DNA of 64,000 nt from Oceanicola sp. (GTDB lineage Bacteria > Pseudomonadota > Alphaproteobacteria > Rhodobacterales > Rhodobacteraceae). The stretch lies in assembly GCA_022447275.1 (NCBI GenBank), contig JAKVBK010000001.1, forward strand, positions 105,505-169,504, read 5' to 3'. This document shows, piece by piece, positions 25,777 to 34,984 of this stretch. Both the position numbers and the translations under genes were made by a program. Under the pieces are notes generated by a model. It searched no databases. It worked only from the letters and a program-made list of their open reading frames with translations, and was not told the DNA's origin. Every line of letters starts with the position of its first letter. Positions within the stretch are counted from its first letter, which is position 1.

Positions 25777-26703
25777 CTACACGCCCAAACAGTATCGCAT
25801 GATCGCCTTTTGGGCGTGGAGGCGATTTTCGGCCTCGTCGAAGATCACCGATTGCGGACCATCCATCACAGCATCGGTCACCTCTTCGCCGCGGTGCGCG
25901 GGCAGGCAATGCATAAAAAGCGCCTGCTCACCGGCGGCCGCCATCAAGGCCTCATTGACTTGGTACGGGCCAAGCAAGTTGTGCCGGCGGGCGCGGGTTT
26001 CGGGGGCGTCATGCATCGACACCCAAGTGTCTGCCACCACGAGGTCTGCCCCCTGGACGGCCTTTTCCGGATCGCGTTCGAGCGTGATCGCACCGCCTTG
26101 CGCGCGCGCCGCGGCGATGATTTCGGCCTCTGGGTCCAGCGTTTCGGGGCCGGTGACCACCATTTCAAATCCGAAGGGCGCGGCCGCATGTAGGAAGGAC
26201 GCGCACACATTATTGCCATCGCCGCACCAAACTACTTTTTTACCCGCAATCGGGCCGCGATGTTCCTCGAAAGTCTGGATGTCGGCCATGATCTGGCAGG
26301 GATGCGAGCGGTCTGTCAGGCCATTTATCACGGGCACGCTGGCATGGTCTGCAAGCTCGTGCAGGGTGTCTTCTGCGAAAGTCCGGATCATGATCAGATC
26401 GACATAGCGGGACAGGACACGCGCAGTATCTGCGATGCTTTCGCCGTGGCCCAATTGCATCTCACCGCCGGACAGGACCATGGATTGCCCGCCCATCTGG
26501 CGCACACCCACATCAAAGGACACGCGCGTTCTGGTCGAGGGTTTTTCGAAAATGAGCGCCACCATGTGCCCTGCAAGGGGCTGCGCGTCATCGGGTGTCC
26601 CTTTAGGGCGGCCAGCGCGAGCTGATTTCATCGCGCGCGCATGGTCAATGATTGCGCGCAAATCTGCGGGCGGGGTGGTGTGAATATCGAGGAAATGGGT
26701 CAT
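25777..26703 (-). CDS. argF: Ornithine carbamoyltransferase
   Basis: A 308-residue enzyme. The carbamoyl-phosphate site STRTR is at residues 56-60, and the ornithine site [13 protein letters not shown] is near the end. It joins ornithine and carbamoyl phosphate to give citrulline in arginine biosynthesis. An in-frame ATG 39 bases upstream would add residues not expected in the family, so I use the ATG at 26703. argD lies 60 bases upstream on the same strand, the usual argD-argF pair of alphaproteobacteria. It could serve synthesis only; no arginine deiminase genes are nearby. Confidence 0.95.
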   Translation of the reverse strand: MTHFLDIHTTPPADLRAIIDHARAMKSARAGRPKGTPDDAQPLAGHMVALIFEKPSTRTRVSFDVGVRQMGGQSMVLSGGEMQLGHGESIADTARVLSRYVDLIMIRTFAEDTLHELADHASVPVINGLTDRSHPCQIMADIQTFEEHRGPIAGKKVVWCGDGNNVCASFLHAAAPFGFEMVVTGPETLDPEAEIIAAARAQGGAITLERDPEKAVQGADLVVADTWVSMHDAPETRARRHNLLGPYQVNEALMAAAGEQALFMHCLPAHRGEEVTDAVMDGPQSVIFDEAENRLHAQKAIMRYCLGV

Positions 26704-26763
26704 TTCTTGAACTCTTGATGGCGGGCCGGGCAAGGGGCGCACCCCAGCCCGGACCGGCCTTGG

Positions 26764-27945
26764 TCAGGCAGGTGTTTTGAGGGCAGTCGCGGCTGCGTCG
26801 AGGCGCTTGACCGCTTCCGCGATTTCGTCCTCGGAGATTGTCAGCGGAGGCAACAGGCGCGCGGTGTCTTCGGCGGCAGGCACAAGGATGAGACCGGCGT
26901 CATAGCCCGCTGCAACCACATCGCCCACCGGGCGTTTACAGGTGAGGCCCAGCATCAGACCCAAACCACGCACCTCTCCAAAGAGATCAGGATGGGCTGC
27001 GATGAGGCCCTCCAGCTTTTGGCGCAGCAGGCCGGATTTGCGGCTGACATCGTCCAGAAAGCCGGGTTCTGCAACCGTGTCCAGCACCGCAAGGCCAACA
27101 GCGCAGCCCAGCGGGTTGCCGCCATAGGTCGACCCATGAGAGCCTAGACCCATGCCTTGGGCCGCGGCTTGAGTGGCCAGAACGGCCCCCAAGGGGAAAC
27201 CGCCGCCGATGCCCTTCGCTACCATCATGATATCAGGTGTCACGCCCGACCATTCATGGGCGAATAATTTCCCAGTCCGGCCCACACCGCACTGCACCTC
27301 ATCGGCGATCATCAGCACGCCGGTTTCATCGCACAGATCACGCAGGCCCTTCAGGCAGGCATCGGGCAAGGGCTTGATGCCACCCTCCCCTTGCACAGGT
27401 TCAACCATGACGCCGGCCAATTCCGGATCCGCCATCGCCGCACGCAGCGCATCGTGATCCCCAAAGGGCAGATGCACAAACCCGGGCAGCAGCGGGCCAA
27501 AGCCATCCACCATCTTGGCAGCGCCGGAGGCCGCAATTGCAGCCGAAGACCGGCCATGGAAACAGCCCGAGAACGTGGCAATTTTGATCCGCTCCGGCTG
27601 GCCCTTCTCGCTCCAGTATTTGCGCGCCATCTTGACGGCCAGTTCACAGCTTTCTGTCCCCGAGTTGGTGAAGAAAACCGTGTCGGCAAAGGTCAATTCC
27701 ACAAGCCGGTCCGCGAGCGCCTGCTGCTGGGGAATATTGTAGAGGTTGGAGACATGCCACAGCGCCTGCGCCTGGTCTGTCACCGCCTGAACAAGGCGTG
27801 GATGCGCATGGCCCAGCGCGTTCACGGCGATGCCCGCGCCCATGTCCAGAAATCGGCGGCCCGTATCGTCCACAAGCCAGGAGCCTTCGCCCTTCACGAA
27901 GGTGAGGGGCGCGCGGGAATAGGTGGGCAGAACCGAGGGGATCAT
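26764..27945 (-). CDS. argD: Acetylornithine aminotransferase
   Basis: A 393-residue class III aminotransferase. The pyridoxal-phosphate lysine is in VAKGIGGGFPLGA. NSGTESCELAVKMAR binds the cofactor phosphate, and ADEVQCGVGRTG supplies the aspartate that contacts its ring. It makes N-acetylornithine in arginine synthesis and may also serve as succinyl-diaminopimelate aminotransferase. AGAGG before the ATG at 27945 supports that start over an ATG 18 bases further up. It is first in the argD-argF pair. Confidence 0.95.
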   Translation of the reverse strand: MIPSVLPTYSRAPLTFVKGEGSWLVDDTGRRFLDMGAGIAVNALGHAHPRLVQAVTDQAQALWHVSNLYNIPQQQALADRLVELTFADTVFFTNSGTESCELAVKMARKYWSEKGQPERIKIATFSGCFHGRSSAAIAASGAAKMVDGFGPLLPGFVHLPFGDHDALRAAMADPELAGVMVEPVQGEGGIKPLPDACLKGLRDLCDETGVLMIADEVQCGVGRTGKLFAHEWSGVTPDIMMVAKGIGGGFPLGAVLATQAAAQGMGLGSHGSTYGGNPLGCAVGLAVLDTVAEPGFLDDVSRKSGLLRQKLEGLIAAHPDLFGEVRGLGLMLGLTCKRPVGDVVAAGYDAGLILVPAAEDTARLLPPLTISEDEIAEAVKRLDAAATALKTPA

Positions 27946-28241
27946 CTGGAAACCTCTTTGCAACGGAGATGAATGGGTGCCAGCGCAGCGGCGGTCTTGT
28001 CAATGCGCGATCAGCGCTGGCAGGGGGAAGAACAACACGAAAGCAGGTGGCACCCGCTTTCCGGGGCCAAAATCAGGCGCGACGACGTCGGCGCAAGAGG
28101 GGGGCAGTGGTTGTCATGGCAGCGGCCTAACGCGCGTATCTTTGGAAATCAACCCCACCCGCCGCAAAGCAGGCCGGCCCCGGAGGGCAAAAGGCGATGT
28201 TTCCGGTGGAACGGCTGGGCGCGCCATTCTACCAATGCGTT

Positions 28242-29126
28242 ATGAAGACCACCCCAAACCCCGGCCTTGCGGCAGCCTTCATGGTGCTGGCCTCGGCGCT
28301 GTTGGCCGGCACGACACTGCTTGCCAAGGCCTTGGGCACCGACACCCTCGGGCAGCCCCTACACCCGATGCAGGTGTCACAGGCCCGGTTCATGTTTGCT
28401 TTCGCTGTTGTCGCAATGGCCACGGCTATCTTGCGGCCCACGTTCAAGCGGCCTGCCTGGTCACTTCATGTGGCGCGCACCCTGTGCGGCTGGACCGGTG
28501 TCACTTTGATGTTTGCCGCCTCCGCCCGCATTCCGCTGGCCGACGCCACCGCCATCAGCTTTACCAACCCGGTTTTCACCATGTTGCTGGCCATTCTGCT
28601 CTTGGGCGAGCGTGTCGGTCCGTGGCGATGGGCGGCAGCCGCTGTTGCCCTTGTCGGGGGCCTGATCTTGCTGCGTCCGGGCGGGGATAGTTTGCAATTG
28701 GGCGCGCTGTTCGCGCTGGCAGCCGCAGCGATTACAGGCATGGAGATCATCTTCATCAAACAATTGTCGGACCGGGAACGCCCCATCCCGCTGATGCTGG
28801 TGAACAATGGCATCGGGCTGATCCTGTCCAGCATCGCTTTGGCATTTGTCTTTCAGTCCCCAACCGCGATGCAATGGGCCGCGCTGGCGCTTCTGGGCGT
28901 GACGATGGCAGCGGCCCAGTTCTGCTTCATCAATGCCATGTCCCGCGCCGATGCCAGCTATGTCGTGCCCTTCAGCTACGCAACGCTGGTCTTTGCGGCG
29001 GTCTATGATCTGGCGCTGTTCGGTGTTCTTCCCGACGCCATCAGCGTAGTCGGCGCGGGTATCATCCTGCTTGGGGCTGCAGTGCTGGCCTGGCGCGAAG
29101 CTCTGAGCAAACGCCCGCAAGGCTGA
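28242..29126 (+). CDS. DMT superfamily transporter (EamA)
   Basis: A 294-residue protein with ten hydrophobic helices arranged as two EamA repeats (first repeat ends near LVGGLILLRPGG; the second starts at LFALAAAAITGMEII). FTNPVFTMLLAILLLGERV is the recurrent EamA motif. It probably exports or imports a small metabolite; the substrate is unknown. No good ribosome site precedes the ATG I chose, and an upstream in-frame ATG at 28197 is possible. The 296-base region 27946-28241 between argD and this gene contains no other gene and presumably carries both promoters. Confidence 0.85.
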   Translation: MKTTPNPGLAAAFMVLASALLAGTTLLAKALGTDTLGQPLHPMQVSQARFMFAFAVVAMATAILRPTFKRPAWSLHVARTLCGWTGVTLMFAASARIPLADATAISFTNPVFTMLLAILLLGERVGPWRWAAAAVALVGGLILLRPGGDSLQLGALFALAAAAITGMEIIFIKQLSDRERPIPLMLVNNGIGLILSSIALAFVFQSPTAMQWAALALLGVTMAAAQFCFINAMSRADASYVVPFSYATLVFAAVYDLALFGVLPDAISVVGAGIILLGAAVLAWREALSKRPQG

Positions 29127-29128
29127 GC

Positions 29129-29153
29129 GGCGGGCACCAAAGTGCTGCCCGCC
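29129..29153. terminator. Bidirectional hairpin between EamA and copper chaperone genes
   Basis: GGCGGGCA (29129-29136) pairs with TGCCCGCC (29146-29153) just after the EamA stop and before the convergent copper-chaperone stop. It could end transcription from both sides. Confidence 0.5.
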
Positions 29154-29187
29154 AAAGCGTATATGTGTTCACCTCAGGTGATGCGCC

Positions 29188-29751
29188 CTAGTGATCGTGG
29201 CCGCTGCCATGATCAGACCCGTGCGCGCTGTCATGCCCATGATCGTGCCCACTTCCATGGCCGCCATCATGTGTGCCACCATGCTTCATATCGCCGTGAT
29301 CATGGCTGGCTTTGCGCCCCCGATCCACGGCCACGTCCAGCGTGATTTCACCCGCATCTTCGAAAACCAGGGTCAGGGAAAACACATCCCCATCCGCAAG
29401 CCCCTCAGTCAGGCCCATCATCATGACATGATCACCGCCCCGCTTCAGCAGGGCCTCACCGCCAGCCGGAATTTCAATCCCGTCCTCCAGCGGCAACATC
29501 ATCATCAGGCCTTCTGCATTTTCCTTGTGGGTGTGCAATTCCACCCGGGCCGCCACATCGGAGCGGGCGGCAATCAGGCGGTCATCGCTGTCGCCCATAT
29601 TTTGGATGATCATGAAGCTGGCGCCTGACTTGGCGCTATCAGAAGCAGTACGCGCATAGGCGTCTTCGACCATGATCTTGGGATCGGCCAAGGCCGGGGT
29701 TACGAGGCAGGTCGACAGGGCCATTGCGGCCACGAGAGAACGGATTGTCAT
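29188..29751 (-). CDS. Periplasmic copper chaperone PCu(A)C with histidine-rich tail
   Basis: A 187-residue protein with a signal peptide (MTIRSLVAAMALSTCLVTPALA). The PCu(A)C fold follows, with copper ligands in ARVELHTHKENAEGLMMM and GGDHVMMMGL (His and Met). PCu(A)C delivers Cu(I) to cytochrome oxidase CuA or CuB sites. The last 40 residues are unusual: twelve histidines in HDHG/HGSGH repeats, which would bind extra copper or other metal. It lies after the small DUF2946-like gene, and both are read on the minus strand. Confidence 0.92.
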   Translation of the reverse strand: MTIRSLVAAMALSTCLVTPALADPKIMVEDAYARTASDSAKSGASFMIIQNMGDSDDRLIAARSDVAARVELHTHKENAEGLMMMLPLEDGIEIPAGGEALLKRGGDHVMMMGLTEGLADGDVFSLTLVFEDAGEITLDVAVDRGRKASHDHGDMKHGGTHDGGHGSGHDHGHDSAHGSDHGSGHDH

Positions 29752-29814
29752 CTTTGGACTCCGGAATTGATCTTGGAACAGACGTCAAAATTGGACGGGC
29801 CTGAGGCGTGCGCG

Positions 29815-30174
29815 TCAGACCAAATTCCAAACCGGAGGTGCCCGTGCGGGCGGGCGCAGATCGGCGGGCGCCGCGTCATGGATGCGCGGCAGCGCCGAAA
29901 TGACATGGGCCTGCACAAAAGATGGTTCATAGGCCCCAAGGGGAACGTATGCCGGACCGGTCGCCAGAAGAAGGCCCGCACAATCCGGGCAATGGCCAGG
30001 CGCCGCCAAGACATTGCCTTGGGCGTCAATGGCCACCTCATGGGTGCCGAAACTGCCGCATAAAAGCACGTGTCCCGCCACCGGGGCCTGACCACGCGCA
30101 ATGCCCATGCCGATGGCCGAAACCATGACAAGCCCCGCGAGGCAGATGTGGAGAGCAAGAGCAACGATGCGCAT
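29815..30174 (-). CDS. DUF2946-like small membrane-anchored protein
   Basis: A 119-residue protein starting MRIVALALHICLAGLVMVS, one N-terminal helix that is a signal anchor or signal peptide. It then has a GHVLLCGSFGTHEV segment and a CPDC pair, followed by a Pro/Ala-rich end. Its position directly upstream of a PCu(A)C chaperone and the CPDC pair suggest a metal-handling role. DUF2946 membership is my best guess from layout, not a clear match. The start was chosen at the helix; a longer frame extends to 30267. Confidence 0.6.
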   Translation of the reverse strand: MRIVALALHICLAGLVMVSAIGMGIARGQAPVAGHVLLCGSFGTHEVAIDAQGNVLAAPGHCPDCAGLLLATGPAYVPLGAYEPSFVQAHVISALPRIHDAAPADLRPPARAPPVWNLV

Positions 30175-30265
30175 GAAGGCTACATACGACCATGGCGCGG
30201 CGTGTGTACAGGCAGCAATGTCGCAGGGACGGGGAACCGCCCATGCAACATCGTCCTGAAAACGC

Positions 30266-30294
30266 AAAAGGGCCCCGCGCTTGGCAAGGCCCCT
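30266..30294 (-). terminator. Terminator of rpmB
   Basis: On the minus strand AGGGGCC and GGCCC form a short stem (one bulge) followed by TTTTGCG. It starts 20 bases beyond the rpmB stop. Confidence 0.5.
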
Positions 30295-30313
30295 GCAATC
30301 CGCAAAGCGCAGC

Positions 30314-30601
30314 TTAGGCTGCAGCTACGGCCTTTGCGATGTCTTTCTTGATCTTCAGCGCGCGCGGCGACAGATCCGCGTCTTTCGCCTTGGCAAGGAA
30401 CGCGTCCAGGCCACCACGGTGATCCACCGTGCGCAGCGCCGCAGCAGAAATGCGCAGCTTGAAGGACTGGTCCAGAGCTTCGGACATCAGCGTGACATCA
30501 TTCAGGTTCGGCAGAAAACGGCGGCGGGTGCGGTTTTTCGCATGGCTGACGTTGTTGCCAACCATCGGGCCCTTGCCGGTCAGTTCGCATACTCGCGACA
30601 T
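30314..30601 (-). CDS. rpmB: 50S ribosomal protein L28
   Basis: A 95-residue ribosomal protein. [20 protein letters not shown] and the following [11 protein letters not shown] are diagnostic for L28, and [20 protein letters not shown] is the C-terminal core. It belongs to the large subunit. In alphaproteobacteria the gene usually stands alone, as here. The 146-base leader before it has a small GACC/GGTC hairpin and no gene. Confidence 0.97.
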   Translation of the reverse strand: MSRVCELTGKGPMVGNNVSHAKNRTRRRFLPNLNDVTLMSEALDQSFKLRISAAALRTVDHRGGLDAFLAKAKDADLSPRALKIKKDIAKAVAAA

Positions 30602-30747
30602 GTCGGTTACCTCATATTGAGCGACCAGAGGTCGGTAGAATTCAGTTCAGAAACAACGGGGGCCCCACCATCGCAGGGCCCGCACCGTCAGGTTCGGCGG
30701 GCATACGCAGAATCGCGGCGAGCGTCAAGCCATTGACCCCACACTTC

Positions 30748-31746
30748 TCACGCCCGCGGCGTGACATCCTGCCCAAGCGCGTCCAAAAGGTCCTGCGCGG
30801 CCACAGCCGGGTTGAGATCGCCCCGCATCACGGCCTGTCCCAACAATTCCTTCTGGGCCACCATCAACGGATCGCGGGTCAGCCGTGACAGCAGGCCCTC
30901 GCGCAGTTCGTCCTCAAACCAGTTGCGCGCCTGTTCGGCCCTGCGAATATGCCAATGCCCATTGTCGCGCCGCCAGCCAGACAGGGCCTGCATCTCATCC
31001 CAGGCGCTCTCCAACCCCTGCTCCTCAAGGGCTGACACCATCATCGCCTTGGGAAACCCATCCGGATCCTCTGGTCGTTTGCGCAGCAGACGCAACGCGC
31101 CAGCGTAATCCGCACAGGTACGCGTCGCGACCGGCTTCAAATCTCCGTCCGCCTTGTTCACGACGATCAGGTCAGCGATCTCCATGATGCCCCGCTTGAC
31201 ACCCTGCAATTCGTCCCCCCCTGCGGGCGCCAGCAGCAAAATGAACAGATCAGCCATGCCCGCAACCATGGTTTCCGACTGCCCCACCCCAACCGTTTCG
31301 ATCAGCACAACATCAAAATCCGCAGCTTCGCAAAGGGCCACCACTTCGCGGGTGCGCCGCGCCACACCGCCCAGATGGGTCTGGCTGGGCGACGGGCGGA
31401 TGAACGCCAACGGATGGCGAGACAGACGTTCCATGCGGGTCTTGTCGCCCAGGATCGAGCCCCCTGTCCGGGTCGAACTGGGATCAACCGCCAGCACAGC
31501 AACCCGCTTGCCCGCATCCGCCAACATCATCCCAAAGCTTTCAATAAAGGTCGACTTACCCACACCCGGCGTGCCCGAAAGGCCAATCCGCAAGGCCTGC
31601 CGCCCATGCCGGCCCACGGTCTGCACCAATTCCATGGCGGCCTGCCGATGATCCGCACGGCCGCTCTCGACAAGCGTGATCGCGCGGGCCAGCGCCCTGC
31701 GCTCCCCCGCAATAACCTGATCAGCCAGAGTGTTCACATCCGTCAT
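30748..31746 (-). CDS. meaB: Methylmalonyl-CoA mutase-associated GTPase MeaB
   Basis: A 332-residue G3E-type GTPase. The Walker A motif is GTPGVGKST at residues 58-66. The AVDPSSTRTGGSILGDKTRM segment is the MeaB hallmark, and VVNKADGD is the NKxD base-recognition motif. MeaB loads and protects adenosylcobalamin on methylmalonyl-CoA (or ethylmalonyl-CoA) mutase. The mutase genes are not in this window. It was formerly annotated as ArgK kinase, which is not supported. A dispersed repeat lies upstream. Confidence 0.95.
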   Translation of the reverse strand: MTDVNTLADQVIAGERRALARAITLVESGRADHRQAAMELVQTVGRHGRQALRIGLSGTPGVGKSTFIESFGMMLADAGKRVAVLAVDPSSTRTGGSILGDKTRMERLSRHPLAFIRPSPSQTHLGGVARRTREVVALCEAADFDVVLIETVGVGQSETMVAGMADLFILLLAPAGGDELQGVKRGIMEIADLIVVNKADGDLKPVATRTCADYAGALRLLRKRPEDPDGFPKAMMVSALEEQGLESAWDEMQALSGWRRDNGHWHIRRAEQARNWFEDELREGLLSRLTRDPLMVAQKELLGQAVMRGDLNPAVAAQDLLDALGQDVTPRA

Positions 31747-31836
31747 CGCACCCTCGTCGCTCCTGCTGCCCCTTCAATGGCGAAGCATCCGGCGCAAGTC
31801 CAGTATCACCAACCTTGGGACACCAAGAAACACCCC

Positions 31837-31902
31837 ATCATCTTGGCCAAAATACTCCGGGGAACTGCCCTCCTGAAAAGAGGGCAGTGGGGCAGAGCCC
31901 CA
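31837..31902 (-). repeat. Dispersed GC-hairpin repeat, copy d
   Basis: Starts ATCATCTTGGCCAAAATACT then CCGGGG. Inside is a perfect hairpin ACTGCCCTC (31864-31872)/GAGGGCAGT (31880-31888), followed by GGGGCAGAGCCCC. Read on the minus strand, the hairpins precede GGAGTATTTT, like a terminator for gabD before meaB. Confidence 0.65.
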
Positions 31903-31958
31903 GATCACCGCCGCGCGCCCCGGCGCGGCGGCCTGCGCCACCGCGAGGGCCGCCCAAA

Positions 31959-33431
31959 TCAGAAAGAAAGACAGGTATACTTCATCTCAAGGTAATCCTC
32001 GATGCCGTGGCGCGATCCCTCACGCCCCAGACCCGACTGCTTGACCCCACCGAAAGGCGCCACTTCCGTGGAAATGATCCCGGTATTGATCCCGACAATG
32101 CCATATTCCAGCGCTTCGTTTACGCGCGTAATGGTGCCGATGTCGCGCGCATAAAAATAAGCGGCCAGACCGAATATCGTATCATTCGCCATCGCCACAG
32201 CCTCGGCCTCGTCACTAAAGCGCACGAGGGGCGCAACGGGCCCAAACGTCTCTTCCTGAGCAAATCGCATCTGCTGGGTTGCGCCCGCCAGAACGGTCGG
32301 CTCGTAATAGGTGCCACCCAGAGCCGAACGCGCGCCCCCGGTCAGCAATTGCGCGCCTTTCTCAACGGCATCGGCCACATGGCTTTCGATCTTGGCGAGG
32401 CCATCCTCGTTGATCACGGGCCCCAGCGTCACGCCATCTTCCATGCCATCACCCAGCTTCTGGGCATTCACGGCCTCGGTCAGCTTGGCGGCAAAGGCAT
32501 CGTATACCCCATCCTGCACATAGATCCGGTTGGCACAGACGCAGGTCTGCCCATTGTTGCGGAACTTGCACACCATGGCCCCGGCCACCGCTGCATCCAG
32601 ATCGGCGTCGTCAAACACAATGAACGGCGCATTGCCGCCCAGCTCCATCGAGCATTTCATCACCTGATCGGCCGCCTGACGCAGCAGAATGCGGCCCACT
32701 TCCGTAGAGCCGGTAAAGGTCAGTTTGCGCAGATCATGGTTCTCGCAGAATTCCAGCCCGATTTCGCGCCCATCAGAGGCCGGCAGCACAGAGAACAGGC
32801 CCGCCGGAATGCCCGCCCGCTCGGCAAGAACCGCGAGCGCAAGCGCCGACAAGGGCGTGTCTTCGGCCGGTTTCACGATGAATGCACAGCCCGCCGCCAA
32901 AGCCGGGCCCGCCTTGCGCGTAATCATGGCATTGGGAAAATTCCAGGGGGTGATCGCGCCCACAATGCCAATCGGCTGCCGGATCACGGTGATCCGTTTG
33001 TCCGGCTGATGGCCCGGCACCGTCTCGCCGTAGATACGCTTGCCTTCCTCCGCAAACCACTCGATGAAGCTTGCCCCATAAACAATCTCACCGCGCGCTT
33101 CGGCCAGCGGCTTGCCCATCTCCGCAGTCAGGATGATCGCCAAATCATCCTGCGCCTCGAGCATGAGATCGTGCCATGTGCGCAAAATACCCGCACGCTC
33201 TTTGGCCGTCAGCGCCGCCCAGGCTTCCTGCGCAGGCCCTGCCGCCGCAATCGCGTCGGTGGCCATGGCGCGGCTGCAATCTGTCACCTGCGCAATCACG
33301 GCCCGATTGGCCGGGTTTCGCACGTCAAAGCGATCTGTGCCAGCCTGCCAGTGCCCACCAACATAAGCATCCGTTGCCAAAAGCGCCGGATCCGACAGCT
33401 TCCCCTTCAGCGTTTCCAATGAGTCCAGCAT
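31959..33431 (-). CDS. gabD: NAD(P)-dependent succinate-semialdehyde dehydrogenase
   Basis: A 490-residue aldehyde dehydrogenase. Glu263 in MELGGNAPFIVFDDADLD and Cys297 in NNGQTCVCANRIYV are the catalytic pair. ITPWNFPNAMITRK and FTGSTEVGRIL bind the cofactor. Overall pattern and length match GabD, which oxidises succinate semialdehyde to succinate. No gabT or gabR lies beside it; meaB is downstream behind a repeat and the P1-peptidase gene is about 185 bases upstream. Glutarate semialdehyde is a plausible alternative substrate. Confidence 0.9.
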   Translation of the reverse strand: MLDSLETLKGKLSDPALLATDAYVGGHWQAGTDRFDVRNPANRAVIAQVTDCSRAMATDAIAAAGPAQEAWAALTAKERAGILRTWHDLMLEAQDDLAIILTAEMGKPLAEARGEIVYGASFIEWFAEEGKRIYGETVPGHQPDKRITVIRQPIGIVGAITPWNFPNAMITRKAGPALAAGCAFIVKPAEDTPLSALALAVLAERAGIPAGLFSVLPASDGREIGLEFCENHDLRKLTFTGSTEVGRILLRQAADQVMKCSMELGGNAPFIVFDDADLDAAVAGAMVCKFRNNGQTCVCANRIYVQDGVYDAFAAKLTEAVNAQKLGDGMEDGVTLGPVINEDGLAKIESHVADAVEKGAQLLTGGARSALGGTYYEPTVLAGATQQMRFAQEETFGPVAPLVRFSDEAEAVAMANDTIFGLAAYFYARDIGTITRVNEALEYGIVGINTGIISTEVAPFGGVKQSGLGREGSRHGIEDYLEMKYTCLSF

Positions 33432-33615
33432 GGCAGCCCTCCGTCAATCAGGTTTGGGCAAAGCATGCGCATCTACTGGCGCCACATTCAAGAGGCACCC
33501 GCCGTCTGGACCGATCAAAGGAAAAGGTTGGCGCGCACAGCGAAACACCGAACCCACCCCGCGCGATCCAACCAACTGCGCAAGAGCACAGCATGAGGCA
33601 GATCATCGATGGCAT

Positions 33616-34599
33616 TCAGCCGTGCCTGTCACGCCAGCTTGGCGCTCCGCCCTCATGGGCAGACGCCAAGTACACCGCGCGGGCAACCGCGCGGGCCACG
33701 CAGGCTGCCGCCCCATGGCCCAAACGCAAACTGTCTGCCACCGGATCTTGCGCTTCGCGGCGCGCGGTCGACAAGGCAAACACGATGTCGCCATCCAGCG
33801 CGGTGTGGCAAGGCCAGATCGCCCGGGCGAGGCCGTCCTGCGCCACTTCCGCAAGACGCCGACAGCCCGTTTTATCCAAGGTCATATCGGTGGCAACAAC
33901 CACCAAGGTGGTGTTCTGCATGGGCCGCGCCGGGCCTTTCGGTTCTGCCCCCGCATCAAACGCCCGCACCGGGCCAAGCCCCCCGAACTCGGCACCCAGT
34001 TCAAACGGCGCCGCAAAAAAATGACCGGCCTCATCGCAGACCGCCCCCAACGGATTGACAATCGCCAAAGCGCCCACCGTAACGCCATCCTCCAACACCG
34101 CTGAGGCAGAGCCCACGCCGCCCTGATACGCCCCCGCCGTTGCCCCACAGCCAGCGCCATAAGCCCCGAGTGAAAAGGCAGCGCCGCGTGCCTCCCAAGC
34201 CGCCAGCCCCAACGCTGGGTAAGGTGATTGCGCCCAGTCCTTCACCCCACCATTGAGCAAATCAAACACAATCGCGGAAGGCACGATCGGCACGCGCACA
34301 TCGCCAACCGGAAAGCCCCGCCCCGCCGCACGCAGCCCCGCCATCACACCACCCGCAGCATCCAGCCCAAAGGCAGAGCCCCCAGACAACACGATCGCAT
34401 CAACGGCCTGCACCGTGCGCCGGGGGTCCAACAGCGCAACCTCGCGCGTGCCTGGCCCCCCGCCCATGACATCCACCGACGCCACGAACGGCGCGTCAGA
34501 GGTGACAACGCTCACACCAGAGCGCAGATCAAGATCTTCCGCCTGACCCACCAGTACACCCGGAACATCCGTAATCAGGTTTCTCGCGCCCTGTCGCAT
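33616..34599 (-). CDS. P1 family peptidase (DmpA/S58-like)
   Basis: A 327-residue protein of the S58 family of self-processing aminopeptidases. NLITDVPGVLVGQAED at the N-terminus is the family opening. VLSGGSAFGLDAAGGVM and the GAGCGATAGAYQGGVGSASA stretch are the recurrent glycine-rich motifs. DmpA relatives cut N-terminal residues from small peptides or D-amino acid amides after autocatalytic cleavage into two chains. GAGGGAGG precedes this ATG; a longer frame to 34827 has no family resemblance and runs through a repeat. It lies on the same strand as the peptide ABC transporter 3 kb upstream. Confidence 0.88.
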   Translation of the reverse strand: MRQGARNLITDVPGVLVGQAEDLDLRSGVSVVTSDAPFVASVDVMGGGPGTREVALLDPRRTVQAVDAIVLSGGSAFGLDAAGGVMAGLRAAGRGFPVGDVRVPIVPSAIVFDLLNGGVKDWAQSPYPALGLAAWEARGAAFSLGAYGAGCGATAGAYQGGVGSASAVLEDGVTVGALAIVNPLGAVCDEAGHFFAAPFELGAEFGGLGPVRAFDAGAEPKGPARPMQNTTLVVVATDMTLDKTGCRRLAEVAQDGLARAIWPCHTALDGDIVFALSTARREAQDPVADSLRLGHGAAACVARAVARAVYLASAHEGGAPSWRDRHG

Positions 34600-34613
34600 G
34601 CCGACCTCCCTCT

Positions 34614-34675
34614 CATCTTGGCCCAAATACTCCGGGGGGAATGGGCGCCCAAGCGCCCAGGGGGGCAGCGCCCCC
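34614..34675 (-). repeat. Dispersed GC-hairpin repeat, copy e
   Basis: Begins CATCTTGGCCCAAATACT then CCGGGGGG, then TGGGCGC/GCGCCCA and GGGGGC/GCCCCC stems. On the minus strand it follows the stop of the 102-residue unknown gene and precedes the P1-peptidase ribosome site by only a few bases. Confidence 0.65.
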
Positions 34676-34984
34676 TCAGCCCGGCACGGCCTGCGTGCCC
34701 GTCCAAAAACCCAGCCCACGCAACATGCCGGTCTCGCCCAGAGGCCCACCGGCCCCCGGCAAAACAAGCACGCAAGTATCATGGACGCCCAATGCATCTT
34801 CCACAGAATCCACCGTCCCAGGGGCAAAATAATGGCCCAGACGCGCCCTGGGATCGCTGCCGCAGATCACTTCCACATGATCCAGATTGAGGCTCGGCCG
34901 GGCATCCAGCAGATGAGCAAACACCAGCGGCTGCGACCGGAAAGAGCCACACAACACCTCGATCTCTACACCGATCCGCTTCAT
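34676..34984 (-). CDS. Conserved-looking 102-residue protein of unknown function
   Basis: A small soluble protein beginning MKRIGVEIEVLCGSFRSQPL, with no helix or signal, and segments SLNLDHVEVICGSDPRAR and LPGAGGPLGETGMLRG. I do not recognise the family. Its ATG overlaps the SDR stop by ATGA, so it is coupled to that gene and probably real. The next gene upstream of the SDR is an aldehyde dehydrogenase, so a role in the same pathway is likely (inference). Confidence 0.6.
   Translation of the reverse strand: MKRIGVEIEVLCGSFRSQPLVFAHLLDARPSLNLDHVEVICGSDPRARLGHYFAPGTVDSVEDALGVHDTCVLVLPGAGGPLGETGMLRGLGFWTGTQAVPG

Noticed and set aside
31815..33422. Plus-strand reading frame of 535 codons opposite gabD
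   Set aside because: Fully antisense to a clear aldehyde dehydrogenase; Arg/His/Gln-rich with no domain.
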